A stretch of DNA of 64,000 bases from an uncultured Fluviicola sp. (GCF_946478805.1 NZ_CAMLDC010000004.1:124001-188000), one strand, 5' to 3'; shown: positions 8,912 through 18,178, numbered from the stretch's first letter. Translations and numbers: made by a program. Notes: generated by a model from the letters alone, not told the origin.

Positions 8912-9787
8912 ATGAAAGATCTCAAATCTTTACAAGCCCTAATTGCACTCATGGATGATCCGGATGAGCAAGTTTATGCGCATGTAAGAGATCGCTTGCT
9001 GGAAATCGGGCCGGATGCCGTAGAGCTCCTGGAATCTTCCTGGGAAGAAAAAGATTACGGATTGCTCTTTCAATCGCGGATTGAAACGATTATCCATGAA
9101 ATTCAGTTCGAGGAATGTAAACGCCAATTGGTTTCGTGGTACAGCAGTTCTTCCAAAGACTTATTGAAAGGTGCGATCATCATTGCCAAATACCAATACC
9201 CGGGATTGGACGAAAAGCACGTTTATGAGTTCATTGAACGTGTTCGACGAGATTGCTGGTTGGAGTTAAACCCGAACATGACCGCTTTTGAGTCGATTCG
9301 CATTATCAATAAGGTATTGTTCGGTCAATACGGTTTTTCAGGAAATTCAAAGAATTACAATTCACCACTCAATTCCTTTATCAATACTGTGATTGAAACC
9401 AAGAAGGGAAATCCACTGAGCCTGAGTATCCTTTACAGCATCATCGCCCAGGAACTGAAGCTTCCGATCTACGGAGTGAATCTTCCCAACCATTTCATTT
9501 TAGCTTACATGGATAACAATGGAGTGAACCAATTTATCTCCAACGGAAACGAGTACGGGGTCTTGTTCTATATCAATGCCTTTTCCAAAGGAAGCATGCT
9601 TCAAAAAGACGATATCACCCAATTTTTATCCAGTATCCAAGTTGCGCCGCAAGCGAGTCATTTCCAACCGTGTTCCAATTCCGATATCATTCGCAGAATG
9701 CTTACAAACCTGGTTTCCTCGTTCCAACAAGTAGGAAACCTGGAGAAGGTAAGTGAATTGATTGAGTTGCGCGGCTTGCTGGATTAA
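8912..9787 (+). CDS. SirB1-like transglutaminase-core protein
   Basis: A 291-residue soluble protein. After an N-terminal helical repeat (DDPDEQVYAHVRDRLLEIG, HEAT-like), residues 120-230 match the SirB1/Transglut_core2 family: FNKVLF-like INKVLFGQYGFSGN, NSFINTVIETKKGNPLSLSILYSIIAQELKLPIYGVNLPNHFILAY. The family has a transglutaminase-like fold; a serine stands where a catalytic cysteine would be expected (GNPLSLS), as in other members. Biological role is unknown. Starting at 8912 preserves the conserved LIALMDDPDE opening, which rules out the next ATG at 8951. Confidence 0.85.
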   Translation: MKDLKSLQALIALMDDPDEQVYAHVRDRLLEIGPDAVELLESSWEEKDYGLLFQSRIETIIHEIQFEECKRQLVSWYSSSSKDLLKGAIIIAKYQYPGLDEKHVYEFIERVRRDCWLELNPNMTAFESIRIINKVLFGQYGFSGNSKNYNSPLNSFINTVIETKKGNPLSLSILYSIIAQELKLPIYGVNLPNHFILAYMDNNGVNQFISNGNEYGVLFYINAFSKGSMLQKDDITQFLSSIQVAPQASHFQPCSNSDIIRRMLTNLVSSFQQVGNLEKVSELIELRGLLD

Positions 9788-9925
9788 TTGAAGGTCTTAC
9801 CTAGTGTATAAATCAGCATTCCTTATCCGGTCAATTTTTACATTCTACATTTTCAATTCGCTTTAATTTGTATCTTGTCTCCGCTTGCAAATAAGTGAGC
9901 AAATTCGTTGATAAAAAATAAACTC

Positions 9926-11998
9926 ATGGCAAAATATCCTTTCATTCTCATGACACTTCTCGGAATAAATCAATCTATCCAGGCTCAGGAAGACAAATAC
10001 CAATGGCTGGAAGAAGTGGATGGCAAAAAAGCTTTGGAATTTGTAAATGCTCAAAACAAAGCTACTTTCGAAAAATTGAGCAAACAAAAGGATTATCAAT
10101 CCATTTACGACAAGACGCTGGAGATTTCCAATTCTTCCGACCGGATCGCTTACCCGAATATCCAGGGAAAATTCGTGTACAATTTCTGGAAGGACCAACG
10201 TCACGAACGCGGAATCTGGAGAAGATGCACCTTGGTTGATTACAACACCGGGAAAATGAATTGGGAAATCCTCTTGGATATCGATGCGCTATCTCAAAAA
10301 GACAGCATCAAATGGGTTTACAAAGGCGCAAGCGGTTTGTATCCTTCCTATAACCGGTTTTTGATTGAACTTTCCAATGGCGGCGGAGATGCAGTTTACA
10401 TCAAGGAATTTGACGTGAATACCAAACAATTTGTGGAAGACGGATTCCAAATCGACGAAGCAAAAGGTGGGGCAAGTTACATCGATGAAAACACGGTGAT
10501 CGTTTCAACCGATTTCGGTAAGGGTACGATGACTACTTCCGGCTATCCGAACCAGGTGAAGATCTGGAAACGCGGAACGTTACTGAAAGATGCGCAACTC
10601 ATCTACGAAGGAAAAAACACGGACGTTGGAAGTTGGGGTGGAATCTTGCGTGCCGACGGAAAAAGTTATGTTTTCATCTCCCGCGCTCCTTCCATGTTTA
10701 CAACTCAAAAATTGCTTTGGATTGATAACAAGATTGTGACTTTGGACATTCCCGACGATTGTAATCTGAACGGCATCCTGAAAGGTCAGTTAATTATCCA
10801 ATTGAAATCCGATTGGACGGTAAATGGCCAAACCTATAACAATGGAGCGCTTCTGAGCATGAATTTCGACAAGTTATTGAAAGGCGTGAAAGAAATTCAT
10901 ATGATTGTCCAACCCGACGAATTTTCTAGTATCTCGGATGTTTCCACTACCAAAAACCAATTATTGGTAAATATGCTGACGAACGTTACGAGTAAATTAT
11001 TTATCTATTCATTCATTGAAGGAACATGGGCCGACCAACAAGTGAAAGCACCGGATTTCGGAACCATTTCCCTGATTTCTGCCCACGAGTTTTCCGACCA
11101 GTATTTTTTCCAATACGAAAACTTCATCACTCCATCCACCTTGTATGCAGCTGATGCGGAAAAAAACACCTTCAATGCAATCAAGTCACTTCCATCTTAT
11201 TTTGATGGAAGCAAATACGAAGTAAAGCAGTTCAAAGCACGATCAAAAGACGGGACTATGGTTCCCTATTTCATGGTAGCAGCAAAAAACATCAAATATG
11301 ACGGTTTGAATCCTACCTTGATTGTTGCTTACGGCGGATTTGAAGTTTCCTACCAACCGTTCTACGCATCCAAATATGGAAACACCTGGCTGGACAAAGG
11401 AGGAATCTTCGTGATCGCCAATATCCGGGGCGGTGGAGAATTCGGCCCGAAATGGCACCAGGACGGAATCAAGGAAAAACGCCAGAATGTCTTTGATGAC
11501 CTGTTTGCAGTTTCAGAAGACCTGATTGCGAAGAAAATCACTTCACCGAAACACTTGGGAGTCATGGGCGGAAGTAACGGTGGTTTATTGGTCGGAGTTG
11601 CTTTTACGCAAAGACCCGATTTGTACAACGCCGTAGTTTGCCAGGTTCCTTTATTGGATATGCAGCGCTACAATAAACTCCTGGCCGGCGCAAGCTGGAT
11701 GGGCGAATACGGAAACCCGGACGTTCCGGAAGAATGGGCGTACATTCAGAAATATTCTCCCTACCAAAATCTGAAAGCAGGAATGAAATACCCGGAAGTG
11801 TTCTTCACAACTTCTACCCGCGATGATCGCGTTCACCCGGGGCATGCCCGAAAAATGGTTGCCAAAATGAACGACATGGGATACAAAACGTATTATTACG
11901 AAAACACGGAAGGCGGACATGCCGGTTCATCCACCAACGAGCAAAGTGCAAAAGGCACAGCTTTGATGATTTCCTATTTGTTGATGAAGTTGAAGTGA
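9926..11998 (+). CDS. Exported prolyl oligopeptidase family serine peptidase (S9)
   Basis: A 690-residue protein with a signal peptide (MAKYPFIL..., cleavage near SIQAQ). The N-terminal two thirds form the beta-propeller gate; the C-terminal alpha/beta-hydrolase domain carries MGGSNGG with nucleophile Ser550, Asp633/Asp634 in STRDDRVHPG, and His665 in EGGHAGSS. The family hydrolyses short proline-containing peptides; periplasmic placement suggests peptide nutrition or turnover. The ATG at 9926 is preferred to an in-frame TTG at 9908 because it starts directly at the signal peptide. A MORN-repeat lipoprotein gene follows after 38 bases. Confidence 0.92.
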   Translation: MAKYPFILMTLLGINQSIQAQEDKYQWLEEVDGKKALEFVNAQNKATFEKLSKQKDYQSIYDKTLEISNSSDRIAYPNIQGKFVYNFWKDQRHERGIWRRCTLVDYNTGKMNWEILLDIDALSQKDSIKWVYKGASGLYPSYNRFLIELSNGGGDAVYIKEFDVNTKQFVEDGFQIDEAKGGASYIDENTVIVSTDFGKGTMTTSGYPNQVKIWKRGTLLKDAQLIYEGKNTDVGSWGGILRADGKSYVFISRAPSMFTTQKLLWIDNKIVTLDIPDDCNLNGILKGQLIIQLKSDWTVNGQTYNNGALLSMNFDKLLKGVKEIHMIVQPDEFSSISDVSTTKNQLLVNMLTNVTSKLFIYSFIEGTWADQQVKAPDFGTISLISAHEFSDQYFFQYENFITPSTLYAADAEKNTFNAIKSLPSYFDGSKYEVKQFKARSKDGTMVPYFMVAAKNIKYDGLNPTLIVAYGGFEVSYQPFYASKYGNTWLDKGGIFVIANIRGGGEFGPKWHQDGIKEKRQNVFDDLFAVSEDLIAKKITSPKHLGVMGGSNGGLLVGVAFTQRPDLYNAVVCQVPLLDMQRYNKLLAGASWMGEYGNPDVPEEWAYIQKYSPYQNLKAGMKYPEVFFTTSTRDDRVHPGHARKMVAKMNDMGYKTYYYENTEGGHAGSSTNEQSAKGTALMISYLLMKLK

Positions 11999-12036
11999 TT
12001 GAAAAATAAAAACTATAAATTAAAACCAAATTTTAA

Positions 12037-12702
12037 ATGCAATCTACTACAAAATTGATATTAGTAACATTTCTGTTTCTACTCGGTTGTAGTTCTAGGA
12101 ATTCTAGCAAATGCATTGAAGGAGATTGTGAAAATGGTCATGGAACAAGACAATGGAGTGATCAGGGTTTGGAAAAAGGGCAATGGAAAAATGGAAAACT
12201 TAATGGTAAGGGTTTTCAATATTTTGGATCCACATCGGCCTTTGCCGGAGATACATATACCGGAAATTTTAAACAAGACAAGTATAACGGCCATGGAGTT
12301 TATTATGACAGAAGCGAAGATTCAAAATATGTTGGCAGTTGGAAAAATGGTAAACCAAATGGAATAGGATTTGGTAGATGGGGAAAAAAATCAAAGTACC
12401 CGAACAGATATTATCATGGTGAATATAAAAATGGCTTAATGCACGGTCATGGAACTAAGTTTTGGGGTATCGCCGAAGAGGACAAATTCACTAATAACAA
12501 GTACACAGGTGAATGGAAAGAGGATGAAATGGATGGATTCGGCAAATACGAATGGGCGGATGGAAGTTATTATGAAGGACCATGGAAAAATGGGCAACAA
12601 AATGGCAATGGTGTTTATGTATTTAAAACCGGGGAAATTTTCAAAGGACATTGGGAAGACGGATATTGTGAAGCTCTCTCTAAAAAAATGGGTCTCGAAT
12701 GA
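12037..12702 (+). CDS. MORN-repeat lipoprotein
   Basis: A 221-residue protein with a lipobox (LLGC, lipidated Cys18). The mature part consists of six MORN repeats plus a partial seventh, each of the type Y-x-G-x-[WFY]-K-N-G-x-x-[NH]-G-x-G (for example YVGSWKNGKPNGIGF and YEGPWKNGQQNGNGV) between about residues 45 and 215. MORN repeats form extended beta-hairpin sheets that mediate binding; in bacteria their partners are rarely known. The gene lies 38 bases after the prolyl oligopeptidase gene and may be cotranscribed. Confidence 0.88.
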   Translation: MQSTTKLILVTFLFLLGCSSRNSSKCIEGDCENGHGTRQWSDQGLEKGQWKNGKLNGKGFQYFGSTSAFAGDTYTGNFKQDKYNGHGVYYDRSEDSKYVGSWKNGKPNGIGFGRWGKKSKYPNRYYHGEYKNGLMHGHGTKFWGIAEEDKFTNNKYTGEWKEDEMDGFGKYEWADGSYYEGPWKNGQQNGNGVYVFKTGEIFKGHWEDGYCEALSKKMGLE

Positions 12703-12845
12703 ATCTCTAAATAAATTTTATTTTTCCTTTTCGATTTTAAACTTTCAACTTACAACATTCCAAAACCTTAACACTTTATAGCATTTTATGTGTGATCAAT
12801 AGAATAAATAATTAGTATCTTGAGAATTCACCAATAAGAGAAAAG

Positions 12846-13241
12846 ATGACTTGGAGGGAACTACGGAATCATCTGAAAGGGAAAGTATTTCTTATCGGCT
12901 TAACTTTCGTTGATCAGGATGGGAAAGTGATGGAAGTGTACCAGACACATGGAACAGTTTCCAAATTGACAGTGGACGGATTCTTCAAAATACGTCGGGA
13001 GGACAATAGCATCTTTACCATGCCATACGATAAGGACACTATAAAGGCAGCAAAAGAAGGAGAATACCGCGAGAAATCGACAGGGGAAATTATCAAAAAT
13101 CCCGATTTCATTATGACCTGGGAAATTAAAACTACCAGTCAGGATAATTTGGATGAGGTCAAGAAATACGGATACAAACCGACCTTTGATTATGGTAATT
13201 CAAAAAACTTCAATCAAGTCGAAGATGAAATGGAAGATTGA
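12846..13241 (+). CDS. Conserved-looking hypothetical protein coupled to an AraC regulator
   Basis: A 131-residue acidic, soluble protein without signal peptide or membrane segment. The first half is beta-strand-rich (KVFLIGLTFVDQDGKVMEVYQTHG, FFKIRREDNSIFTMPYD), the second half is charged and ends in an acidic tail (NQVEDEMED). I do not recognise the family. Its TGA overlaps the ATG of the next gene (TGATG at 13239-13243), so the two are translationally coupled and probably functionally linked; it might be a small sensor or partner of the regulator (inference). Confidence 0.75.
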   Translation: MTWRELRNHLKGKVFLIGLTFVDQDGKVMEVYQTHGTVSKLTVDGFFKIRREDNSIFTMPYDKDTIKAAKEGEYREKSTGEIIKNPDFIMTWEIKTTSQDNLDEVKKYGYKPTFDYGNSKNFNQVEDEMED

Positions 13242-13996
13242 TGGATAAGGACTTTGATTTCAAACTAATCAAACCGGACAAGTCACTTGCAGATTATGTC
13301 GAAAGTTTCTGGATGTTAGAGAACCAATCCGACAATGAAAAGGAGGTTGTCATCTTACCTGACGGTCGCATTGACTTGTTTTTTTCGCAATCGGCAACAG
13401 AGCCGTTTCATGTTACACTCTCAGGAATAGAAACACATCCAGATAAGGCCATGCTGGCACCCAAAACCCGCATGTTTGCCATCAGTTTCAAACTGCTTGC
13501 GACAGAATACATAATCGAGCAACCCGTTTCCAGCCTGTTGAACTATGCGAAATATCTTCCCACCGACTTTTGGGATTTTGATGTAACCGATCTTCAAGAC
13601 TTCGACCTCTTTTGCGAAAAGGCTTCCGAAAAAATCCGATTGCTCCTGCCAAAGGAAATCGACAAGCGGAAACAGCAACTTTTTGATCTGATTTACACAT
13701 CAAACGGAGCATTAACTGTTAAGGAACTTTCGGAGAAAGTATCCTGGAGTAGCAGGCAAATTAACCGCTATTTCAACCAGCAGTTTGGCATTCCCTTAAA
13801 AACATACTGCACTATTCTTCGTTTTCGTACTTCATTTCATCACATCAAGGAAGGCAAGCTATTCCCGGAACAAAATTTCGCAGACCAATCTCATTTCATC
13901 AAGGAAGTCAGGAAATTATCCGGTGTTTCGCCCAAAGATCTGAAGCGAAATAAAGATGACCGATTTATACAATTTTCAACTATGGATCCCAAGTAA
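13241..13996 (+). CDS. AraC-family transcriptional regulator with DUF6597-type N-terminal domain
   Basis: A 251-residue DNA-binding protein. Residues 5-105 resemble the DUF6597 sensor domain (ADYVESFWMLEN, LPDGRIDLFFS, the latter a hallmark LPDG-x-D-[LI] segment). Residues 150-240 form the double helix-turn-helix of AraC/XylS regulators (LSEKVSWSSRQINRYFNQQFGIPLKTY and FADQSHFIKEVRKLSGVSPKDL). The ATG overlaps the preceding stop. It lies 29 bases before the TetX-like monooxygenase gene, which is a likely regulatory target. Confidence 0.9.
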   Translation: MDKDFDFKLIKPDKSLADYVESFWMLENQSDNEKEVVILPDGRIDLFFSQSATEPFHVTLSGIETHPDKAMLAPKTRMFAISFKLLATEYIIEQPVSSLLNYAKYLPTDFWDFDVTDLQDFDLFCEKASEKIRLLLPKEIDKRKQQLFDLIYTSNGALTVKELSEKVSWSSRQINRYFNQQFGIPLKTYCTILRFRTSFHHIKEGKLFPEQNFADQSHFIKEVRKLSGVSPKDLKRNKDDRFIQFSTMDPK

Positions 13997-14025
13997 TTTT
14001 GTGTCATTAAACAAGCGTTTTAGAC

Positions 14026-15186
14026 ATGAAATTACAAGACAAAAAAATTGCAATCATTGGCGGCGGTCCGGGAGGATTGACACTGGCAAGACTTTTACAG
14101 CTCAAAGGCGCAGATGTAAAAGTGTATGAACGAGATCTCAATAAAAATGCACGTGTCCAGGGATCCCCACTCGATTTACATGATAATTCGGGTTTGGCAG
14201 CACTCACCGAGGCAAATCTATTGGAAGAATTCAAGAATAACTATCTTCCAGGCGCCGACCGAATGAAAATCATGAATGAACGAGGAGAAGTATTCCACAG
14301 TGATCATGAAACCAAACCGGAAGAAAATTTCGGACATGAACATTTCCGTCCCGAAATAGATCGCGGAGCCCTGAGAAAAATACTATTGGAATCACTGGAA
14401 CCGGGAACAGTTGTCTGGGACAGCCATTTTATTTCCATGGAAAAACAACAGGAAGGCTGGTTCATGCATTTCAAAAATGAAGAGACCATTTACGCAGATA
14501 TTGTTATCGGTTCCGATGGGGCCAACTCCAAAATCCGGCCGTATATCACAAACACCAAACCCTTCTATTCCGGAATCACCATGCTTGAAGGAAATATTTA
14601 TGATGCAAAAAACACAGCGCCTCAAATTTCCGCCTTACTCAACGGAGGAAAAATAATGGCTTTCGGTAAAGAAAAAGATTTGCTGATGGGACAAAAAGGC
14701 AATGGGGAAATTGGATTTTATGCCAGTTTTAAAGCACCAGAAAACTGGGGCGCAGCCAGTGGCTTAGATTTTTCGGATAACCTTCAATTGCTGGACTGGT
14801 TTAAGAAAGAATATCCTGAGTGGAGTGACATCTGGTATCAACTATTTGAAAGTACCGCCACGCCATTTGTGCCGAGACCGATCTATTGCATTCCTTTCGA
14901 CCAAACCTGGGAAACCGCATCCAACCTGACACTTATTGGTGATGCCGCTCACGTAATGCCTCCTTTTGCGGGTGAAGGTGTAAATATGGCGATGTTGGAC
15001 GCATTGGAATTGAGCGAATGCCTGACTTCTGACAAATACACCAATTTACAGGATGCGATTGCTTCCTATGAAACAACGATGCGAAAAAGAGCTGCAATCA
15101 TCGCGAAGGAATCACTTGAAAACGGTGAGCGGATGCACAATGAAACGGCGCTGACGACCATGTTGGAGTTCTTCAGCGGACATTAA
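14026..15186 (+). CDS. TetX-like FAD-dependent monooxygenase
   Basis: A 386-residue class A flavin monooxygenase. Residues 12-17 give the dinucleotide-binding GGGPGG, Glu35-Arg36 follow in VYERD, a DLH segment and RGALRKILLESL match TetX spacing, and GDAAHVMPPFAGEGVN (from about residue 305) is the second FAD motif, nearly identical to TetX. From memory of the TetX2 structure, residues that hold tetracycline (Gln192, Arg213, His234) correspond here to Glu, Lys and Gly, so tetracycline is probably not the substrate. It likely hydroxylates an unidentified aromatic or polyketide compound. A truncated haemoglobin gene follows. Confidence 0.88.
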   Translation: MKLQDKKIAIIGGGPGGLTLARLLQLKGADVKVYERDLNKNARVQGSPLDLHDNSGLAALTEANLLEEFKNNYLPGADRMKIMNERGEVFHSDHETKPEENFGHEHFRPEIDRGALRKILLESLEPGTVVWDSHFISMEKQQEGWFMHFKNEETIYADIVIGSDGANSKIRPYITNTKPFYSGITMLEGNIYDAKNTAPQISALLNGGKIMAFGKEKDLLMGQKGNGEIGFYASFKAPENWGAASGLDFSDNLQLLDWFKKEYPEWSDIWYQLFESTATPFVPRPIYCIPFDQTWETASNLTLIGDAAHVMPPFAGEGVNMAMLDALELSECLTSDKYTNLQDAIASYETTMRKRAAIIAKESLENGERMHNETALTTMLEFFSGH

Positions 15187-15256
15187 ACCGGAATTGAAAT
15201 TAGTCGTATATTCGGTATTTAGCAGACTAATTAAAAAAAACACTCAAACAAGTAAC

Positions 15257-15736
15257 GTGAAAAACATACCGACACTATACGAATGGGCAGGCGAACTAAA
15301 AACCTTTGAACGATTATTCACCCGGTTCTATGACAAAGTCCTGAAAGACGATCTATTGGGTGAAGTTTTTAAAGACATGTCACCTGAACACGTGAAGCAT
15401 GTTTCCAATTTCGTAGCTGAAGTATTTGGAGGTGGTGAATTCTACACCCGGGAGAACAATGGCAGCCATTCAAAAATGATCGGCCAGCACATCGGGAAAA
15501 TGCTTACCGAAGAAAAACGACAGCGTTGGATGCAGCTGTTATTGCAAACAGCAGATGAAGTCGGGCTGAAAAGTGACCCGGAATTCCGTTCAGCGTTTGT
15601 GGGATATATTGAATGGGGAACGAGGCTTGCTGTCATCAATTCTCAATTAACCGAAAATCCGATGGATACGAATGAACCTATGCCGAAATGGGGCTGGGGA
15701 GAAACGGGTGGTCCTTATGATCCGGAAGTTCTTTAA
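15257..15736 (+). CDS. Group 2 truncated haemoglobin (trHbO type)
   Basis: A 159-residue haem protein. IPTLYEWAG at the N-terminus, the B-helix FY pair in RLFTRFYDKVL, proximal histidine His78 in MIGQHIGKM, and the G-helix tryptophan in RQRWMQLL are diagnostic of group 2 truncated globins, which bind O2 or NO and are linked to redox or nitrosative stress. The GTG at 15257 is chosen because the longer frame (TTG at 15194) adds 21 residues without family similarity and there is no ATG in between. It is sandwiched between the monooxygenase and a second AraC regulator. Confidence 0.9.
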   Translation: MKNIPTLYEWAGELKTFERLFTRFYDKVLKDDLLGEVFKDMSPEHVKHVSNFVAEVFGGGEFYTRENNGSHSKMIGQHIGKMLTEEKRQRWMQLLLQTADEVGLKSDPEFRSAFVGYIEWGTRLAVINSQLTENPMDTNEPMPKWGWGETGGPYDPEVL

Positions 15737-15754
15737 CATGTTAAAAGTGACATC

Positions 15755-16546
15755 ATGATATCAAACGACATCGATTTTATTTCTGTTAAAGATCAAAGCC
15801 AGGATTTCCCGAAACATTTCCACGAAACATTCTGTATCTCATTGATCCGGAATGGAATCGAGAAAATTGAATTGGAAGAGCGTTTTCTGTACAGTCAGGC
15901 ACATTGTATTTCCATAACCAATCCATATGAAGTACATGCAAACCCGGTTGTGGACAACGATGTCAAAGTCAGTTTCGATACCTTATATGTTTCGGGTGAA
16001 TTAATGGCATTTCTTCAGAACGGGAAAGGAATTGAATTCAAAAACAGGCAAATCCGGGATAGTCAAATCAACCGCACCTTCATACAGCTACTGGAAAAAC
16101 TGAAATGCAACAATGATTCGCAATCCGGGCTCCTATTGAAGGATTTAATGATGCAGCTGTATCCATATGCACAAACGTCAAAGGACGAAGCGGTTTCTTC
16201 CTTTCACTCAGACTACTTAACGGAACTGGTCACTTACATTGAGCAAAACCTGGAAAACAAACTTTACCTGGATGAGCTGGCGAAAATCACGAACCTGAAC
16301 AAATACGGCTTTGCTAAAAAATTCAAGTCATTGACAGGAATGACACCCATGAGTTATGTATTGATGAAAAAGATTTTTGCCGCAAAAACCAAAATCAGTG
16401 CAGACTGTGATCTCACAGATTTGGCCTACGCGTATAATTTTACAGACATCTCACACTTTTCGCACAGTTTCAAAAAGTATATCGGTATTTCACCTAAAGA
16501 ATATAGAAATCAGTTGAGCGGGCAATTGCCAAGATTATACAAGTAA
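15755..16546 (+). CDS. AraC-family transcriptional regulator with cupin sensor domain
   Basis: A 263-residue regulator. The N-terminal 130 residues contain the AraC-binding cupin pattern (FPKHFHETFCISLIRNG with the H-x-H pair; NPYEVHAN). Residues 155-258 carry the two helix-turn-helix units (LYLDELAKITNLNKYGFAKKFKSLTGMTPMSYV and LTDLAYAYNFTDISHFSHSFKKYIGISPKEY). It lies 18 bases after the globin gene, so it is probably in the same transcript; it may autoregulate that group or the S41 peptidase downstream. Confidence 0.92.
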   Translation: MISNDIDFISVKDQSQDFPKHFHETFCISLIRNGIEKIELEERFLYSQAHCISITNPYEVHANPVVDNDVKVSFDTLYVSGELMAFLQNGKGIEFKNRQIRDSQINRTFIQLLEKLKCNNDSQSGLLLKDLMMQLYPYAQTSKDEAVSSFHSDYLTELVTYIEQNLENKLYLDELAKITNLNKYGFAKKFKSLTGMTPMSYVLMKKIFAAKTKISADCDLTDLAYAYNFTDISHFSHSFKKYIGISPKEYRNQLSGQLPRLYK

Positions 16547-16571
16547 AGTTGGATTTCCAACTTTAAATTTG
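16545..16571 (+). promoter_or_regulatory. Perfect palindrome overlapping the S41 peptidase promoter
   Basis: AAAGTTGGA (16545-16553), a two-base spacer and its exact complement TCCAACTTT (16556-16564) run directly into TAAATTTG (16564-16571), a match to the -7 consensus; the ATG is at 16586. With a two-base spacer this fits a dimeric operator better than a hairpin terminator, but either is possible. Confidence 0.45.
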
Positions 16572-16585
16572 ACCAAAAGAGTTCA

Positions 16586-18046
16586 ATGAAAAAGTTGCTT
16601 TCCATCATTTTGATCTTCATTCTGGTTCTTGAATGCCATGCCCAACAAAACAGACAGCTCAGCAAACGTCAATTATTGAAGGATTTTGATGTCTTTCAAC
16701 GCATTTTTGAAAAGGCCAATGCCGGATTATATAAATACCATGCGAAACCCGAAATGGACAGCGTTTTCTCTACAAATAGAAAACGGATCGATAAAAACAC
16801 TTCTTATCGTGCGTTTTACACTATCCTATGGAATGTGATTGATTTTACAGGGAGTTGCCATAATGAGTTAAGTTATCCGGATTCCCTGAAAAAAGAACTG
16901 CGCAAACAAAAAATATTCTTCCCTTTACCTCTGAAATATCTGAACAACAAACTTTACTCAAATCTTACGTACGAAAACATTCCGGTTGGCAGCGAGATCC
17001 TGGCTATAAACGGAATCAATGCAATGGAATTTGCGAATAACGTTTCCAGATACTTGAGTACGGACGGGGTCAATACTACCGGAAAACATGCCTTTCTTGA
17101 AACGAATCTGTTAACCTTCTTTGTTTACCTGGCTTATGGAGAACAGCATTCTTTTGTAATTAGTTACAAAGACAGTTCAGCCGTCAGAGAAACAGTTTTA
17201 GAATCCGTCGACTACAAAAAAGCCATAGAAAATTACAAAAAGAGATTTATCCCCGATTACGAAAAAAATGGCACTGCTACGTATTCTTTCAACTACATTG
17301 ATACAACAAAAACAGGTTTACTGACTGTGAGTACCTTCGCATTAGGCGGACCCAAGAGTGAAGGACATCAAAACTATGCTGTATTCCTTGATTCGGTTTT
17401 TACCGATCTGAAGACCCGAAACATTCAAAATCTGGTTGTAGACATCCGTGAAAATGGCGGAGGAAATGATCCGAACGACCTGTTATTGTATTCTTACCTT
17501 ACCAAACGCAATTTCAGAGAGAATCTCTCAGCATTCACTTTATTTTGCGATGTTCCTCTAAAAAAATTCTTTGTAGAGGAAGAAAAGGATGAGATCAGGG
17601 ATTTGGAGGAAGAATTAAAGAAAGAGCATTCCATTTTAAAGGGCGGGAAATATTACCAGAACGAAAAATTCAATCAACCCTGGACTCCCAAACCCAATGC
17701 TTATTCAGGGAAAGTATATCTTTTAGTCAGCCCGTTTGTAGCTTCAGCAGGTTCTTTATTTGCCAGCATGGTAAAAAGTGATGAGGAATCTGTTGTGATC
17801 GGGCAGGAAACTTTGGGTGGATATTACGGGCATACCGGGCATATCCCCGTTATTTACAAGCTTCCGAATACCGGACTCCTGCTATCATTTTCAATTGTAG
17901 ACCTTGAACAAGATGTACAAAAATTACCGGATCAAAAATATGGAGACGGGGTGAAACCGGATTACACAGTAGATCAAAGCATGGAAGAATACTTAAAAAG
18001 TACCGATTCCGTGATGGAATATGCAAAAAGGATATCGAATCAATAA
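16586..18046 (+). CDS. Exported S41-family (C-terminal processing/tricorn-like) peptidase
   Basis: A 486-residue protein with a signal peptide (cleavage near CHAQQ). Residues 120-150 form a PDZ-like segment (NIPVGSEILAINGINAMEF). The peptidase domain contains LVVDIRENGGGN (about 285-296) and the serine region VYLLVSPFVASAGSLFASM followed by IGQETLGGYYG, the S41 arrangement in which a serine is activated by a downstream lysine or by a Ser-His-Ser-Glu set. These enzymes degrade or trim envelope proteins. It stands directly behind the second AraC regulator but has its own promoter. Confidence 0.85.
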   Translation: MKKLLSIILIFILVLECHAQQNRQLSKRQLLKDFDVFQRIFEKANAGLYKYHAKPEMDSVFSTNRKRIDKNTSYRAFYTILWNVIDFTGSCHNELSYPDSLKKELRKQKIFFPLPLKYLNNKLYSNLTYENIPVGSEILAINGINAMEFANNVSRYLSTDGVNTTGKHAFLETNLLTFFVYLAYGEQHSFVISYKDSSAVRETVLESVDYKKAIENYKKRFIPDYEKNGTATYSFNYIDTTKTGLLTVSTFALGGPKSEGHQNYAVFLDSVFTDLKTRNIQNLVVDIRENGGGNDPNDLLLYSYLTKRNFRENLSAFTLFCDVPLKKFFVEEEKDEIRDLEEELKKEHSILKGGKYYQNEKFNQPWTPKPNAYSGKVYLLVSPFVASAGSLFASMVKSDEESVVIGQETLGGYYGHTGHIPVIYKLPNTGLLLSFSIVDLEQDVQKLPDQKYGDGVKPDYTVDQSMEEYLKSTDSVMEYAKRISNQ

Positions 18047-18178
18047 ACAAATACAAAAATCAGTTATTTTCCAAGTGAGCGAACCCGTAAATTTGTACTG
18101 TTTCAGGCAAAGATTAGCAAGTTCCGGATTTTATAACAGTTAACTTCTTTCGAACTTTGCAGTTTAAAATTGAGAATA

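Noticed and set aside
14026..15186. Acquired tetracycline resistance gene tet(X)
   Set aside because: Substrate-contact residues differ, there is no mobile element near it, and base composition matches the surroundings.
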